Source of the DNA: an uncultured Acetatifactor sp.
GTDB taxonomy: Bacteria > Bacillota > Clostridia > Lachnospirales > Lachnospiraceae
NCBI GenBank assembly: GCA_947625475.1
Contig: CANQOL010000019.1
Location: forward strand, 1 to 58,494
Length of the DNA stretch: 58,494 bases
Reading direction: 5' to 3'
Below the pieces are notes generated by a model, which saw only the letters and a program-made list of their open reading frames with translations, did not search any database and was not told the origin of the DNA. The position numbers and the translations under genes are program-made. Of the stretch, positions 24,687-33,299 are shown piece after piece (positions within the stretch are counted from its first letter, which is position 1; every line of letters starts with the position of its first letter).

Positions 24687-24899
24687 ATGAATAAATATGT
24701 GGATGGCGCCGCCCTGACAATCGCAATCATCGGTGCCCTCAACTGGGGACTCATCGGATTGTTCCGTTTTGACCTGGTGGCATTTCTCTTCGGCGATATG
24801 TCCTGGCTTTCAAGGATCGTCTATGTGCTGGTAGGTCTCTGCGGACTGTACCTGGTCACCTTTTATATGCGTCTCTCAGATTCCAAGAGCAACGGCTGA
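24687..24899 (+). CDS. DUF378 family small membrane protein
   Basis: A 70-residue protein with two membrane helices (about 8-28 and 39-61). The segment IGALNWGLIGLFRFDLV is the hallmark of the DUF378 (YuzA-like) family, whose function is unknown. ATG 24687 follows TTGGAGG by 5 bases; a TTG four codons earlier lies in the ribosome site itself. It stands alone between lexA and a convergent gene and is preceded by a possible structured leader. Confidence 0.85.
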   Translation: MNKYVDGAALTIAIIGALNWGLIGLFRFDLVAFLFGDMSWLSRIVYVLVGLCGLYLVTFYMRLSDSKSNG

Positions 24900-24997
24900 G
24901 CTTTTCCCTTGCTCAGCTGAGGCCGGGCAGACGGCCTAAATGCGGGCCCCTGTGCCCGAGGGATCCGGCTGCCGTATCGGCGCCGGATTTTCCTGAA

Positions 24998-25034
24998 AAA
25001 GCCGTGAAAAGTGTAATACGCTTTTCACGGCTTT
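24998..25034. terminator. Bidirectional terminator between DUF378 and C39 peptidase genes
   Basis: Perfect 14-base stem: AAAGCCGTGAAAAG (24998-25011) and its complement (25021-25034), loop 9. It overlaps the stop codon of the minus-strand gene and serves two convergent genes. Confidence 0.8.
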
Positions 25035-25995
25035 ACCCGTATGCCCATATTTTTTTCAGCTGGTACTGAATATCGGAAAAAGCCCATTTCTCCCGGCTTC
25101 TTGCCACGCAGTTCGGGTCGTTCACCCAGAAGCCTTCCCGGTCATAGCCATAGATCACGATAAAGTGCCCCGCCGTGGTGAAATATCCTCTTCCCACCGC
25201 GCAGATAATCACCCTGCCCTGATCCAGCGCCGCCCGCATGTTCTGCTCCGAAGCGCTCAGTTCCGCAACCCTGACACCATAGAGCTCCGGCAGATCGTCC
25301 ATCAGGGTCCAGGCTGTGCCGATCCCTTTTTCATAGTAGCCGTTCTCCATGCTGTAGGCGGCGATCCGGTCCGGAGTGGCAGTCTCGTCCCCTGTCAGGT
25401 AGTACATTGCCATGGACAGACAGGTGGGGCCGCAGCCGGCCAGGCCGATGCAGCTCTCTCCGTAAGCCTCGTACCCCCATCTGGGATCCCATTGAAGGAA
25501 AAGAGGAAATTCCTGCTCTTTTTCAGAGTCCGTGAGCGCGCTCTTCTCTCCGCTCCCCTCCGGGTAGGCCGCCGCAAACTCTGCCATTTCCGGATTGTTG
25601 GCCAGGGCGGTCAGGAGTTCCTCCGGGTATTTGTCCCGATTCAGACAGATCTGCTCTATGACAGGGCTCTTCTCTGCCAGCTCCTCCAGCCGCTGCAGGG
25701 TCTCCAAAGGCGTGCGCTCCTGGGGCACTTCCAGCGGCCAGGAGGTGATGCTCTCCACATAACCGCCGCCGGCGGATTTGTCCCCGGCCGGCGGGATGGC
25801 CGCAGCCCCTCCGACTGTGAGAACCTGGTCCTGGCTTATCTTCAGCAGGTTCAGGGTAAGCTGCATCTTCTCCTGCCTGACCTGCAGGTTTCGGATGCTG
25901 CTCAGCAAAAAGAGAAGGATCAAGAGCCTCACGGCAAGGAAAACTCCTTTTGCCAGCAGTCTTTTGCGTCTGCTCCCCCCATTTTGCCTATCCAT
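25033..25995 (-). CDS. Membrane-anchored C39-like cysteine peptidase
   Basis: A 320-residue protein with an N-terminal membrane helix (about 15-35), a helical linker, and a C39_2-type papain-like domain (about 165-320). The catalytic Cys is in GCGPTCLSMAMYY, the His in TTAGHFIVIYGYD, and the acid/amide position in VNDPN. It is likely extracellular. Such domains are found in bacteriocin processing and in uncharacterised surface proteins; no bacteriocin or ABC transporter gene is next to it, so the substrate is unknown. I chose ATG 25995 for the GGAAGGA site 7 bases upstream; a longer frame to 26031 is possible. Confidence 0.78.
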   Translation of the reverse strand: MDRQNGGSRRKRLLAKGVFLAVRLLILLFLLSSIRNLQVRQEKMQLTLNLLKISQDQVLTVGGAAAIPPAGDKSAGGGYVESITSWPLEVPQERTPLETLQRLEELAEKSPVIEQICLNRDKYPEELLTALANNPEMAEFAAAYPEGSGEKSALTDSEKEQEFPLFLQWDPRWGYEAYGESCIGLAGCGPTCLSMAMYYLTGDETATPDRIAAYSMENGYYEKGIGTAWTLMDDLPELYGVRVAELSASEQNMRAALDQGRVIICAVGRGYFTTAGHFIVIYGYDREGFWVNDPNCVARSREKWAFSDIQYQLKKIWAYG

Positions 25996-26118
25996 AGATA
26001 TCCTTCCGCCGGCCCTTCCCATTCCGTTCATATCCGCTTTCCCCGCAGTTTATTTTCTTCTGTATCCGGTGTATCTCTTATGTGTCCTGCATCCCGGCAT
26101 CCCTTCTACAAACAAAAC

Positions 26119-26152
26119 GCCCGGATCAGATACATTTATATCTTATCCGGGC
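26119..26152 (-). terminator. Terminator after rsfS
   Basis: Arms GCCCGGAT (26119-26126) and ATCCGGGC (26145-26152) with an inner AGATA/TATCT pairing, followed on the minus strand by GTTTTGTTTG. It would end the obgE-rsfS operon. Confidence 0.65.
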
Positions 26153-26218
26153 CATGTAAACAAATTTTGATAAAGTTGTGTCAAAGCGGTAAAAAATCAG
26201 CCAGGCTTCTCATCTCGC

Positions 26219-26572
26219 CTAAAGCTCTTCCTTTGGAATCTCCCGGCCGTCCCGCCAGATCCGCTCCAGATTGTAGAGCAGACGGTTTTCCTTGTCGAAG
26301 ACATGGACGATCACATCTCCGAAATCCATCAGGACCCAGTTTGCCGTGTCGTACCCCTCGATCTGCCTCACTGGGTGGCCGGCACGGCCCAGCTTTTCTT
26401 CCACGCTGTCGCAGAGGGCCTGAATCTGATTTCGGTTGCTTCCCCCCGCGATGATAAAATAGTCCGCGATCACGGACACGCCGCTGATGTCGATGACCTT
26501 GATGTCCTCTCCCTTCCTGTCCTCCAGCGCTGAGATGGCAAGTTTTGCCACCTCCAAAGATCTGTTCTCCAT
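26219..26572 (-). CDS. rsfS: Ribosomal silencing factor RsfS
   Basis: A 117-residue protein that binds L14 on the large ribosomal subunit and blocks subunit joining when nutrients are short. Conserved parts are KVIDISGVSVIADYFIIA and the C-terminal WVLMDFGDVIVHVF. AGGAGG stands 6 bases before ATG 26572. It is the last gene of the obgE-yhbY-nadD-yqeK-rsfS group, an order common in Bacillota. Confidence 0.95.
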   Translation of the reverse strand: MENRSLEVAKLAISALEDRKGEDIKVIDISGVSVIADYFIIAGGSNRNQIQALCDSVEEKLGRAGHPVRQIEGYDTANWVLMDFGDVIVHVFDKENRLLYNLERIWRDGREIPKEEL

Positions 26573-26617
26573 AGATACCTCCTATCCTGCATCCCTTCCG
26601 TTTTCGATGCCGTTCCT

Positions 26618-27229
26618 CTAATCTGCGCCAGGCGCTTCCTTCCCCTGCTCTTCCCCGCGTTTTTCTCTGTAATAATCGTAGGTCTTCCGGGTCATCCGGT
26701 CGATGGGTATATCCGATTCCTTCAGGTAGGCAAGCGTATCTCCCAGGATCATGAGCAGCGTTTCGTCCAGATCCAGGAATGCCGTCCTGCGGATGGCCGT
26801 CAGGTTGGGGGCCTGCCTGCGCCCCGGTTCAATATAATCGGCGACAAAGATAATCTTCTCCAGGTCAGACATGCCGGGCCGTCCTGTAGTATGGTTCAGA
26901 ATGGCGTTGATCACATCCATGTTCGTCACCTTGTACTGCTCCATGGCCAGAAAGCTGCCCACCTTTGAGTGCAGCAGCGCCGGATTCCTGCGCTCAATCT
27001 CACTGATGGGGATATTGTGTTTCTCGCACAGGGAGATCTTCTTCTCGTCAGACAGACACTTGGCGCAGTCATGCAGAAGGCCGGCCAGCAGCGCATCTCC
27101 TATATCCACCTGGTAGCGCATAGCCAGGGAAGCGGCGGTATAGGCAACCCCAAGGGTGTGCTCATAGCGCTTGCGGTCCTGCACCTTCTCCATGGCCCTG
27201 CGTATTTTTGACAAATCTGAACTCTTCAA
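26618..27229 (-). CDS. yqeK: HD-domain hydrolase YqeK (diadenosine tetraphosphatase)
   Basis: A protein of about 203 residues of the HD superfamily; YqeK enzymes hydrolyse diadenosine tetraphosphate symmetrically to ADP. The HD metal site shows in RYEHTLGV, LLHDCAK, LHSKVGS and VADYIEPGR. The start is uncertain. TTG 27229 has an ideal AGGAGG (27244-27239) 9 bases upstream and gives the usual family N-terminus. ATG 27238 abuts that site directly. GTG 27262 overlaps the nadD stop by four bases but has no site. It is coupled to nadD. Confidence 0.87.
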   Translation of the reverse strand: MKSSDLSKIRRAMEKVQDRKRYEHTLGVAYTAASLAMRYQVDIGDALLAGLLHDCAKCLSDEKKISLCEKHNIPISEIERRNPALLHSKVGSFLAMEQYKVTNMDVINAILNHTTGRPGMSDLEKIIFVADYIEPGRRQAPNLTAIRRTAFLDLDETLLMILGDTLAYLKESDIPIDRMTRKTYDYYREKRGEEQGKEAPGAD

Positions 27230-27258
27230 TGGATCCATCCTCCTGCCGTCCGGGCCGT

Positions 27259-27879
27259 TCACTGGTAAAGACGGTTTTCCTCAATATATCTGCGCACCTG
27301 CTCCGGCACAAGGTAGGCAATGCTCCTGCCCTGGGCCGCCCGCCGGCGTACCAGAGTGGAGGAAATCTCCAGGCGGGGAAAGGGCATCAGGCGGATCCGG
27401 GCGCTGTAACGCTCCTCTAGCTCCCGCTTTCTCTTCTCCAGATGCTCCATGGAGGCCCCTTCCCTCGCCGCCGCCAGCAGGGTACAGTTTTGAAAAATCC
27501 GCCGGACATTTTTCCATCTGTCGATGGAGTCCAGACAGTCCGCCCCCTCGATGAAGGTGAGCTCCGCCTCCGGCCAGCGCTCTCTCATGGCCTCCAGGGT
27601 CTCATAGGTATAAGTGTTCCCCTCCCGCAGGATCTCCATGTCGGAAGCAAAAAATTCCTCCCGGCCCTGGATGGCGAGCTCGACCATGCGAAGCCGGAGC
27701 TCTCCCCGGAGCACGCCCTGATCCCTTTTAAAGTAGGGCATGCCTGTGGGCATGAAGACCACCGCCTCCAGCTGCGCTTCCTCCAGAGCCCACTGCGCCA
27801 GCAGCAGATGCCCCATATGGATGGGATCAAAGGTGCCTCCCAGGATGCCGATTTTTTTTAATCCAGCCAGTTCTCTCAT
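27259..27879 (-). CDS. nadD: Nicotinate-nucleotide adenylyltransferase NadD
   Basis: A 206-residue enzyme that adenylylates nicotinate mononucleotide to form deamido-NAD. The nucleotidyltransferase signature GILGGTFDPIHMGH lies at the N-terminus and ISSTLVRRR near the C-terminus. I prefer ATG 27879 with GAGGA 5 bases upstream. ATG 27891 overlaps the yhbY stop (ATGA) and is the alternative. It is followed at once by yqeK. Confidence 0.93.
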   Translation of the reverse strand: MRELAGLKKIGILGGTFDPIHMGHLLLAQWALEEAQLEAVVFMPTGMPYFKRDQGVLRGELRLRMVELAIQGREEFFASDMEILREGNTYTYETLEAMRERWPEAELTFIEGADCLDSIDRWKNVRRIFQNCTLLAAAREGASMEHLEKRKRELEERYSARIRLMPFPRLEISSTLVRRRAAQGRSIAYLVPEQVRRYIEENRLYQ

Positions 27880-27887
27880 GGAAATCC

Positions 27888-28178
27888 TCATTCGGGCAGC
27901 TGGATCTTTTTGTGATCCTTGTCTTCCTTGTAAAGGACGATCTTTTTGCCGATCACCTGCACCACCTGGGAGTGGGTCCTCTCCGCGATCATCTCTCCGA
28001 TCTGCCTGGGATCGTCCAGACAGTTTTTCAGCACCGCGATTTTGATCAGCTCCCTGGTGTGGAAGGCTTCGCTGACCGCCTCCGTCACCTCCGGCGTCAG
28101 ACTGGACTTGCCCACCTGGAAGATGGGCTCCAGCGTGCTGGCCAGACCTTTTAGATAAGCTCTCTGTTTGCTTGTCAT
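27888..28178 (-). CDS. yhbY: YhbY family RNA-binding (CRM domain) protein
   Basis: A 96-residue single-domain RNA-binding protein linked to large-subunit ribosome assembly. The CRM fold is evident from LTSKQR-like start (MTSKQRAYLKGLA), IFQVGKSSLTPEV and the GxxG loop VIGKKIVLYK. Its start codon overlaps the obgE stop by four bases (ATGA), with AGGAGG inside the end of obgE, so its translation is coupled to obgE. Confidence 0.94.
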   Translation of the reverse strand: MTSKQRAYLKGLASTLEPIFQVGKSSLTPEVTEAVSEAFHTRELIKIAVLKNCLDDPRQIGEMIAERTHSQVVQVIGKKIVLYKEDKDHKKIQLPE

Positions 28179-29521
28179 GTATCCTCCTTCATCGCTCCCG
28201 CACCGGGCTCCTGCTCCGGCTTTTCCGCGTCTCTGTAGTAATCAAAGGCAAGCCCGTACATGCGCACGGTATCTCCCTCCTGAATCCCCATGGCCTCCAG
28301 CTCGTCCAGGATCCCCGTATCCCGCAGAAACTTCTGGAAGAAGGCAAGGCCCTTCTCGCTGTCTAAGTTGGTATAGCCCAGCATCTTTTCAATGCGGGGG
28401 CCCTCCACCACATATGCCTGTTCCTTTTCGTCGTAGGCTACCGTGCAGGGAAGATTCCCGTATGCCTCGCCCGAAAACTCCGGGAAATACTCCTGAGGGA
28501 ACACCGTGGGATCCTCATGGATCTCATCCAGCATCTGCCTCACATGATAGAGCAGCTCCTTCAGGCCCTGGCCGCTGATGGCGGAAATGGGAAACACCGG
28601 GATCCCCTTCGGCTCAAATTCCGCCCGGATGGCGTCCAGGACCTCTCCCTGCCCCTCATAGAGTGCGTCAATCTTGTTGGCGGCAATCACCTGGGGGCGC
28701 TCTGCCATCTCCTGGCTGTAGGCCGCCAGCTCCCGGTTGATGGCGTGAATGTCCGCGATGGGATCCCGCCCCTCGGTGCCCGCGGCGTCCACCATGTGGA
28801 TAATCACCTTGGTCCGCTCAATATGGCGCAGGAACTCGTACCCAAGCCCCACGCCCTGGGAGGCTCCCTCGATCAGCCCGGGAATATCTGCAATCACAAA
28901 GCCGCCGGCGCCCTCCAGCTCCACCACCCCCAGATTGGGCTGAAGGGTGGTAAAGGGATAGTCCGCGATCTTGGGCCTGGCGTTGGAAACCCGTGAGAGC
29001 AGGGTGGATTTGCCCGCGTTGGGAAATCCCACCAGCCCTACGTCCGCAATGACCTTCAGCTCCAGGATCAGCTCCAGCTCTCTGGCGGGCTGTCCCGGCT
29101 GGGCGTACTTGGGGGCCTGCATGGTGGGAGTGGCGTAGTGCTGATTCCCGTTGCCTCCCCGGCCTCCCGTGAGCAGGACCACCTCCCTGTTCGTCCCGGA
29201 CATATCGGCGATCACCTGGCCGCTGGCCGCCTCCTTGATCACCGTGCCCGGAGGGACCTTGATCACGATATCCTTGCCGTTCTTCCCGCGGCAGTTCTTT
29301 TTGCCGCCTTCCTCGCCGTCCTCAGCCTTGTATTTTCGGATGTGGCGGAAGTCGATCAGGGTGTTTTGGCCCTCATCCACCCGGAAAATCACATCTCCCC
29401 CCTTGCCGCCGTCCCCTCCGTCAGGGCCGCCGCTGGGCACATATTTTTCCCGGCGGAAGGACACGTGGCCGTCTCCCCCCCTGCCGCTGCGCACAACGAT
29501 TTTTGCTCTGTCCGCAAACAT
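28175..29521 (-). CDS. obgE: GTPase ObgE/CgtA
   Basis: A 448-residue GTPase for large ribosomal subunit maturation and stress control. The Gly-rich Obg domain (about 1-157) has GGDGGKGGDV and GGRGGNGN. The G domain has the P-loop GFPNAGKSTL, the switch DIPGLIEGA and the base-recognition NKID. A C-terminal OCT domain (about 345-425) follows, typical of Gram-positive Obg. ATG 29521 is chosen; a TTG immediately before is in frame. GGGGGAG lies about 9 bases upstream. It follows the L27 terminator. Confidence 0.97.
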   Translation of the reverse strand: MFADRAKIVVRSGRGGDGHVSFRREKYVPSGGPDGGDGGKGGDVIFRVDEGQNTLIDFRHIRKYKAEDGEEGGKKNCRGKNGKDIVIKVPPGTVIKEAASGQVIADMSGTNREVVLLTGGRGGNGNQHYATPTMQAPKYAQPGQPARELELILELKVIADVGLVGFPNAGKSTLLSRVSNARPKIADYPFTTLQPNLGVVELEGAGGFVIADIPGLIEGASQGVGLGYEFLRHIERTKVIIHMVDAAGTEGRDPIADIHAINRELAAYSQEMAERPQVIAANKIDALYEGQGEVLDAIRAEFEPKGIPVFPISAISGQGLKELLYHVRQMLDEIHEDPTVFPQEYFPEFSGEAYGNLPCTVAYDEKEQAYVVEGPRIEKMLGYTNLDSEKGLAFFQKFLRDTGILDELEAMGIQEGDTVRMYGLAFDYYRDAEKPEQEPGAGAMKEDT

Positions 29522-29548
29522 CAAAAGCTTCTCCCCCTTTGAATGGAA

Positions 29549-29580
29549 AGGGCTTCAAACAGGAAGTTGTTTGAAGCCCT
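29549..29580 (-). terminator. Terminator after rpmA
   Basis: Perfect 12-base stem (29549-29560 with 29569-29580, AGGGCTTCAAAC and complement), loop 8, followed on the minus strand by TTTCCATTC. It would separate rplU-prp-rpmA from obgE, at least partly. Confidence 0.72.
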
Positions 29581-29593
29581 CTGAGCGTTCGAA

Positions 29594-29878
29594 CTATGAT
29601 TCTACAGGATACACACTTGCCTGCTTCTTGTCTCTTCCCTTTCTCTCGAACCGAAGCACACCGTCTGTCAGGGCGAACAGGGTGTCGTCCCCGCCGATCC
29701 CCACATTCACGCCGGGGTGGATCTTGGTTCCCCGCTGTCTGTAGAGAATGTTTCCTGCCTTAACAAACTGACCGTCAGCTCTCTTGGCCCCCAGTCTCTT
29801 GGACTCGGAATCTCTGCCGTTCTTGGTAGAGCCCACGCCCTTTTTATGGGCAAAGAATTGAAGGTTTAAGTTCAACAT
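29594..29878 (-). CDS. rpmA: Ribosomal protein L27 with cleavable N-terminus
   Basis: A 94-residue large-subunit protein whose N-terminus reaches the peptidyl-transferase centre. The protein begins [10 protein letters not shown] then HKKG. The extra NLQFF-A segment is removed in Bacillota by the protease Prp, encoded just upstream, exposing the mature His. The rest ([29 protein letters not shown]) is standard L27. It starts 4 bases after prp. Confidence 0.98.
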   Translation of the reverse strand: MLNLNLQFFAHKKGVGSTKNGRDSESKRLGAKRADGQFVKAGNILYRQRGTKIHPGVNVGIGGDDTLFALTDGVLRFERKGRDKKQASVYPVES

Positions 29879-29882
29879 AAGG

Positions 29883-30221
29883 TTACACCTCCTCGAATTT
29901 CACTGCTAGATACTTTTCTCCGTAATTCCGGCTCAGCGTCTGCAAGCCATACACCATAGCGTCCACTGCAAAGGAGGATCTCTCCTGGAGAGGGGATACA
30001 AAATCGCACCGGATAAAACCCGTCTCTTCATCGGTGGCTGTCGTCACCTGCTCTCCTGCCAGCTCCGTCAGCACATTGACGGTGTTCAGCACCAAAACAG
30101 AGATGCCGGCACAGAGCTCATCCGTCTCCCCTTCCCCGGCATACTGCGCGTGTCCCATGCAGTAAAAGCCGGCATACTCTCCATCCGCCCTCCTGCGGAT
30201 CACTACGGTCGTCATATACAC
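29883..30221 (-). CDS. prp: Ribosomal-processing cysteine protease Prp
   Basis: A 112-residue cysteine protease that trims the N-terminal extension of L27. The catalytic His is in [10 protein letters not shown] and the catalytic Cys in [14 protein letters not shown]. It lies between rplU and rpmA, the standard Bacillota order, and its substrate L27 carries the matching NLQFFA cleavage sequence. A start at the third codon (Met3) is also possible. Confidence 0.96.
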   Translation of the reverse strand: MYMTTVVIRRRADGEYAGFYCMGHAQYAGEGETDELCAGISVLVLNTVNVLTELAGEQVTTATDEETGFIRCDFVSPLQERSSFAVDAMVYGLQTLSRNYGEKYLAVKFEEV

Positions 30222-30234
30222 TCACTCCCGGCCC

Positions 30235-30540
30235 TTAGGCGTTGATTTTGTCAATCTTAACCTGAGTGTATGCTTGTCTGTGGCCGTTCTTTTTGTGGTA
30301 ACCGGTTTTTCTCTTGTATTTGTATACAACAACCTTCTTACCCCTTCCCTGATCCAGAACCGTGGCCGCAACCGTAGCGCCCGCTACGTCAGCCCCAACC
30401 TTCAGGGTCCCGTCGCTCACAGCGATGACCTGATCAAAGGAAATCTCAGCACCCGGCTCCGCGTTCAACTTCTCAACCTTGATGACGTCTCCCTCGGAAA
30501 CCTTGTACTGCTTTCCGCCTGTGGCAATGATCGCGTACAT
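30235..30540 (-). CDS. rplU: Ribosomal protein L21
   Basis: A 101-residue large-subunit protein. The N-terminus [17 protein letters not shown] and C-terminal [16 protein letters not shown] are typical. ATG 30540 has a strong AGGAGG site. It is first in the rplU-prp-rpmA operon behind a leader of about 95 bases. Confidence 0.98.
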   Translation of the reverse strand: MYAIIATGGKQYKVSEGDVIKVEKLNAEPGAEISFDQVIAVSDGTLKVGADVAGATVAATVLDQGRGKKVVVYKYKRKTGYHKKNGHRQAYTQVKIDKINA

Positions 30541-30640
30541 AAGATACCTCCTATCCCCGTCGGAGTGAAATGCTCCGAACAAAACTCGCTAACTGCGGCG
30601 GCGCCTGGGCGCACTTATGCCTCGTTATGCGGCATACTCT
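30541..30640 (-). promoter_or_regulatory. 5' leader of rplU, possible L21 autoregulatory RNA
   Basis: About 95 untranslated bases lie between the promoter and rplU. They hold a GC-rich middle hairpin and a stem CGGAG/CTCCG (about 30559-30577) just upstream of AGGAGG. L21 leaders that sense their own protein are known in Bacillota. Assignment here is from position and fold only. Confidence 0.45.
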
Positions 30641-30643
30641 AAG

Positions 30644-30672
30644 AGTGTACCACGGGACAGGCCAAAAGTCAA
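30644..30672 (-). promoter_or_regulatory. Promoter of rplU-prp-rpmA
   Basis: On the minus strand TTGACT (30672-30667), 17 bases, TACACT (30649-30644). It lies just past the stop of the cytidylate-kinase-like gene. Confidence 0.75.
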
Positions 30673-30679
30673 GCCCGGA

Positions 30680-31306
30680 TCAGCTGTTTTTTGCCTCAAA
30701 ATCCTCCACGTACTGGACGATGAGCTTCACCGTGCCGTCCACTCCCAGGACGCTGCTGTTCATGCACAGATCGTAGCTGTCCGCCCTGCCCCACTTTTTG
30801 GAGGAATAGTAATTGTAGTAGCTCTGGCGCTGCTTATCCTTCTTGATGATCATGTCCCGGGCCTTGCTCTCCGTGAGGCTGTACTTCTCCATGATCCGCT
30901 TCACCTTGTGCTCCTCGTCCGCATAGATGAACAGGCTGATGCAGTGGGGATTGTCCGCCAGGGCATAGTCCGCGCACCGGCCCACGATCACGCAGGGGCC
31001 CTCGTCCGCGATCTTTTTGATGGTGTCAAACTGGGCCAGAAACACCTTGTGGCTGATGGGCATATCCACGAAGGAGGATGTGTTGTAGCCGAAGGAATAG
31101 GTATCCATCACCAGGTTGTAGAGGAAGGAGTTGGTGGGCCGCTCGTCGTGATTCTGGATCATCTCCTCGCAGAATCCGCTCTCCTTGGCCGCTCTGGTGA
31201 GCAGCTCCTTGTCGTAACACTTGATCCCGAAGTAGTCCGCCACCTTCTCTCCGATCTCCCGTCCCGCTGAGCCAAACTGACGTCCGATTGTAATCACTGT
31301 ATTCAT
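30680..31306 (-). CDS. Cytidylate kinase-like family protein
   Basis: A 208-residue P-loop kinase-like protein of the AAA/cytidylate-kinase-like family. The N-terminus ITIGRQFGSAGREIGEKVA holds a variant nucleotide-binding loop; VIVGRCADY and FIYADEEHKVKRI follow the order of CMP kinase. It is distinct from the true cmk, which has GPAGAGKST. Substrate unknown. AGGAGG precedes ATG 31306. It has its own promoter and ends just before the rplU promoter. Confidence 0.85.
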   Translation of the reverse strand: MNTVITIGRQFGSAGREIGEKVADYFGIKCYDKELLTRAAKESGFCEEMIQNHDERPTNSFLYNLVMDTYSFGYNTSSFVDMPISHKVFLAQFDTIKKIADEGPCVIVGRCADYALADNPHCISLFIYADEEHKVKRIMEKYSLTESKARDMIIKKDKQRQSYYNYYSSKKWGRADSYDLCMNSSVLGVDGTVKLIVQYVEDFEAKNS

Positions 31307-31376
31307 ATGCGCCCTCCTGTCTGAATTTGACTGCTCCGCTTTGCCGTTGTTCCACTCAAAGCATTTCTATATATTT

Positions 31377-31405
31377 ATTGTACATTAAATTCGGAAAAAT
31401 GGCAA
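31377..31405 (-). promoter_or_regulatory. Promoter of the cytidylate kinase-like gene
   Basis: On the minus strand TTGCCA (31405-31400), 17 bases, TACAAT (31382-31377), followed by a leader of about 65 bases. Confidence 0.65.
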
Positions 31406-31442
31406 CAAAAATATAGTCTATTCCCAAAAAGGCTATTCCCAA

Positions 31443-31478
31443 AAAGGCTCCTGCCGCGCCAGCACGGCAGGAGCCTTT
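31443..31478. terminator. Terminator after cstA
   Basis: Perfect 14-base stem (31443-31456 with 31465-31478, AAAGGCTCCTGCCG and complement), loop 8, with a T-rich stretch on the minus side. A 15-base unit CTATTCCCAAAAAGG is duplicated in tandem just before it. Confidence 0.75.
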
Positions 31479-31528
31479 GGGCAATAGCCCTGGGCAACAG
31501 CCCAATTCCTTTCACTGCTTTGGTTCTC

Positions 31529-33247
31529 TTATTTGGCAGCCTTGGTGGCCTTCTTTCCCCAGATTACCTTGGCGCCGTCGATGATCAGGATCACGGCCAG
31601 CACTACCAGAGGAACGATGATCACGCTCTGGAGCACGTCGGTAAACAGGGTGGTCCCGTCCAGGCCTCCCTTGAAGATGGCCGTCAGATTGCCCTTCAGG
31701 CTCAGGATCAGGGAGCAGATGGTAGCGCAGGACATGAACACGATGGGGATGTACAGCATCTTGTTGTTTCTCCCGATCTTCTTCAGGTAAGCGGCCAGAG
31801 CCAGGAATGCGGGCACGGCAACCAGCTGGTTGGCGGCGCCGAACAGAGGCCATACCTTGGTGTAGCCTGCCAGGCAGAGCACGAATCCGAAGAAGGCGGT
31901 GATCACGGTAGCCACATACATATTGTCCAGCTTTAACTTCTTGCCGATCTCGGTGCCGGCGAACAGCTCCTGGAACATGAAGCGGCCCAGTCTGGTGCCG
32001 GTATCAAGGCTCGTCAGGCAGAAGCAGCTCACAGCCAGCATGATAACGGTCTTGGTGGCGGCCACAGCGCCCGACCCGAAGCCCATGGTGGCGAAGAACT
32101 TGGAGATGCCCTCCGCAAAGATGATGGTGGGAGAAATCGCACTCAGTCCCAGAGCATCCTTCACGGTATTCTGGGCGCCGTCCGCTGCCAGGGTCCCGAT
32201 GGTGATCAGGGAAATCACAGCCAGCACGCACTCGATGAGCATGGAGCCGTAACCAACCATCTGTGCATCCTTCTCATTCTCCAGCTGTTTGGAGGTGGTG
32301 CCGGAGGCGATCAGGGAATGGAATCCGGAGATGGCGCCGCAGGCGATGGTGATGAACAGAGTGGGGAACAGGTAGCTCCCGTTCACGGAAAAGCCGGTAA
32401 AGGCCGGTGTGATAATGGTGGTGGATGCCGGATTCACGATGGTGGCGCCCAGGATGCCGATCACGGCGGCGGCCATCATGAAGTAAAGCAGGAAGGAGCT
32501 CAGATAGTCTCTGGGCTGCAGCAGGATCCACACAGGGGTCACGGATGCGATGATGATGTAAATGAACACGAACCCGATCCAGAAATTCTTAGGCAGGTCG
32601 AAGGGAAGCACAAGGCCGATCCCCACGCAGGCCGCCAGAAGCACAACGCCCAGCACGGTGGCCACGCCCATGGGAGCGTTCTTGCGGTACACCAGGAAGC
32701 CGAAGGCGATAGCCAGAGGAATGAACAGCAGGGACGCGGTAGCCACGGAGCCGTTGCTGGAGCTTCCGCCGTAGCTGGCGCCGATAAAGCTGTTTGCCAC
32801 GATGTCGCCGAAGGCGGCGATCACCAGGAGCAGTACCAGCCATGCAAACACGGTGAACAGAATACGGGTCCTGTGTCCGATGTTCTCTTCAATCACCTCG
32901 CCCAGGGACTTGCCCTTGTGGCGGATGGAGACGAACAGCGCGCCGAAGTCCTGAACGGCGCCGAAGAAGATACCGCCGATCACGATCCACAGAAAGCAGG
33001 GGATCCATCCGAAGAAGGCGGCCTGGATCGGTCCGTTGATGGGGCCCGCGCCGGCGATGGATGAAAAGTGGTGTCCCATCAGAACAGGGGTCTTGGCGGG
33101 ACAGTAGTCAACGCCGTCCTCCAGCTCATGGGCCGGTGTGGTCTTGGTGGGGTCAATTCCCCAGGTCTTTGCGAGGTAACGTCCGTAGGTCAGGTAGGCA
33201 ACTACGAAAATCACGATCGCAAGAATGATTAACAGTAATGCGCTCAT
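31529..33247 (-). CDS. cstA: Carbon starvation protein CstA (pyruvate/peptide transporter family)
   Basis: A 572-residue membrane protein with many hydrophobic segments. Family landmarks are YLTYGRYLAKTWGID at the N-terminus, MGHHFSSIAGAGPINGP, RHKGKSLGEVIEENIG, and a segment with HSLIASGTTSKQ near the middle. CstA/BtsT proteins take up pyruvate or peptides under carbon limitation. ATG 33247 follows AGGAGGG by 9 bases; a longer in-frame start at 33292 lacks a site. A hairpin of unusual sequence lies about 55-95 bases upstream. Confidence 0.95.
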   Translation of the reverse strand: MSALLLIILAIVIFVVAYLTYGRYLAKTWGIDPTKTTPAHELEDGVDYCPAKTPVLMGHHFSSIAGAGPINGPIQAAFFGWIPCFLWIVIGGIFFGAVQDFGALFVSIRHKGKSLGEVIEENIGHRTRILFTVFAWLVLLLVIAAFGDIVANSFIGASYGGSSSNGSVATASLLFIPLAIAFGFLVYRKNAPMGVATVLGVVLLAACVGIGLVLPFDLPKNFWIGFVFIYIIIASVTPVWILLQPRDYLSSFLLYFMMAAAVIGILGATIVNPASTTIITPAFTGFSVNGSYLFPTLFITIACGAISGFHSLIASGTTSKQLENEKDAQMVGYGSMLIECVLAVISLITIGTLAADGAQNTVKDALGLSAISPTIIFAEGISKFFATMGFGSGAVAATKTVIMLAVSCFCLTSLDTGTRLGRFMFQELFAGTEIGKKLKLDNMYVATVITAFFGFVLCLAGYTKVWPLFGAANQLVAVPAFLALAAYLKKIGRNNKMLYIPIVFMSCATICSLILSLKGNLTAIFKGGLDGTTLFTDVLQSVIIVPLVVLAVILIIDGAKVIWGKKATKAAK

Positions 33248-33299
33248 TTCACAAATCCCTCCTAATTCAATATTTTCTTTTGTGTTTGTCACGCACTTC

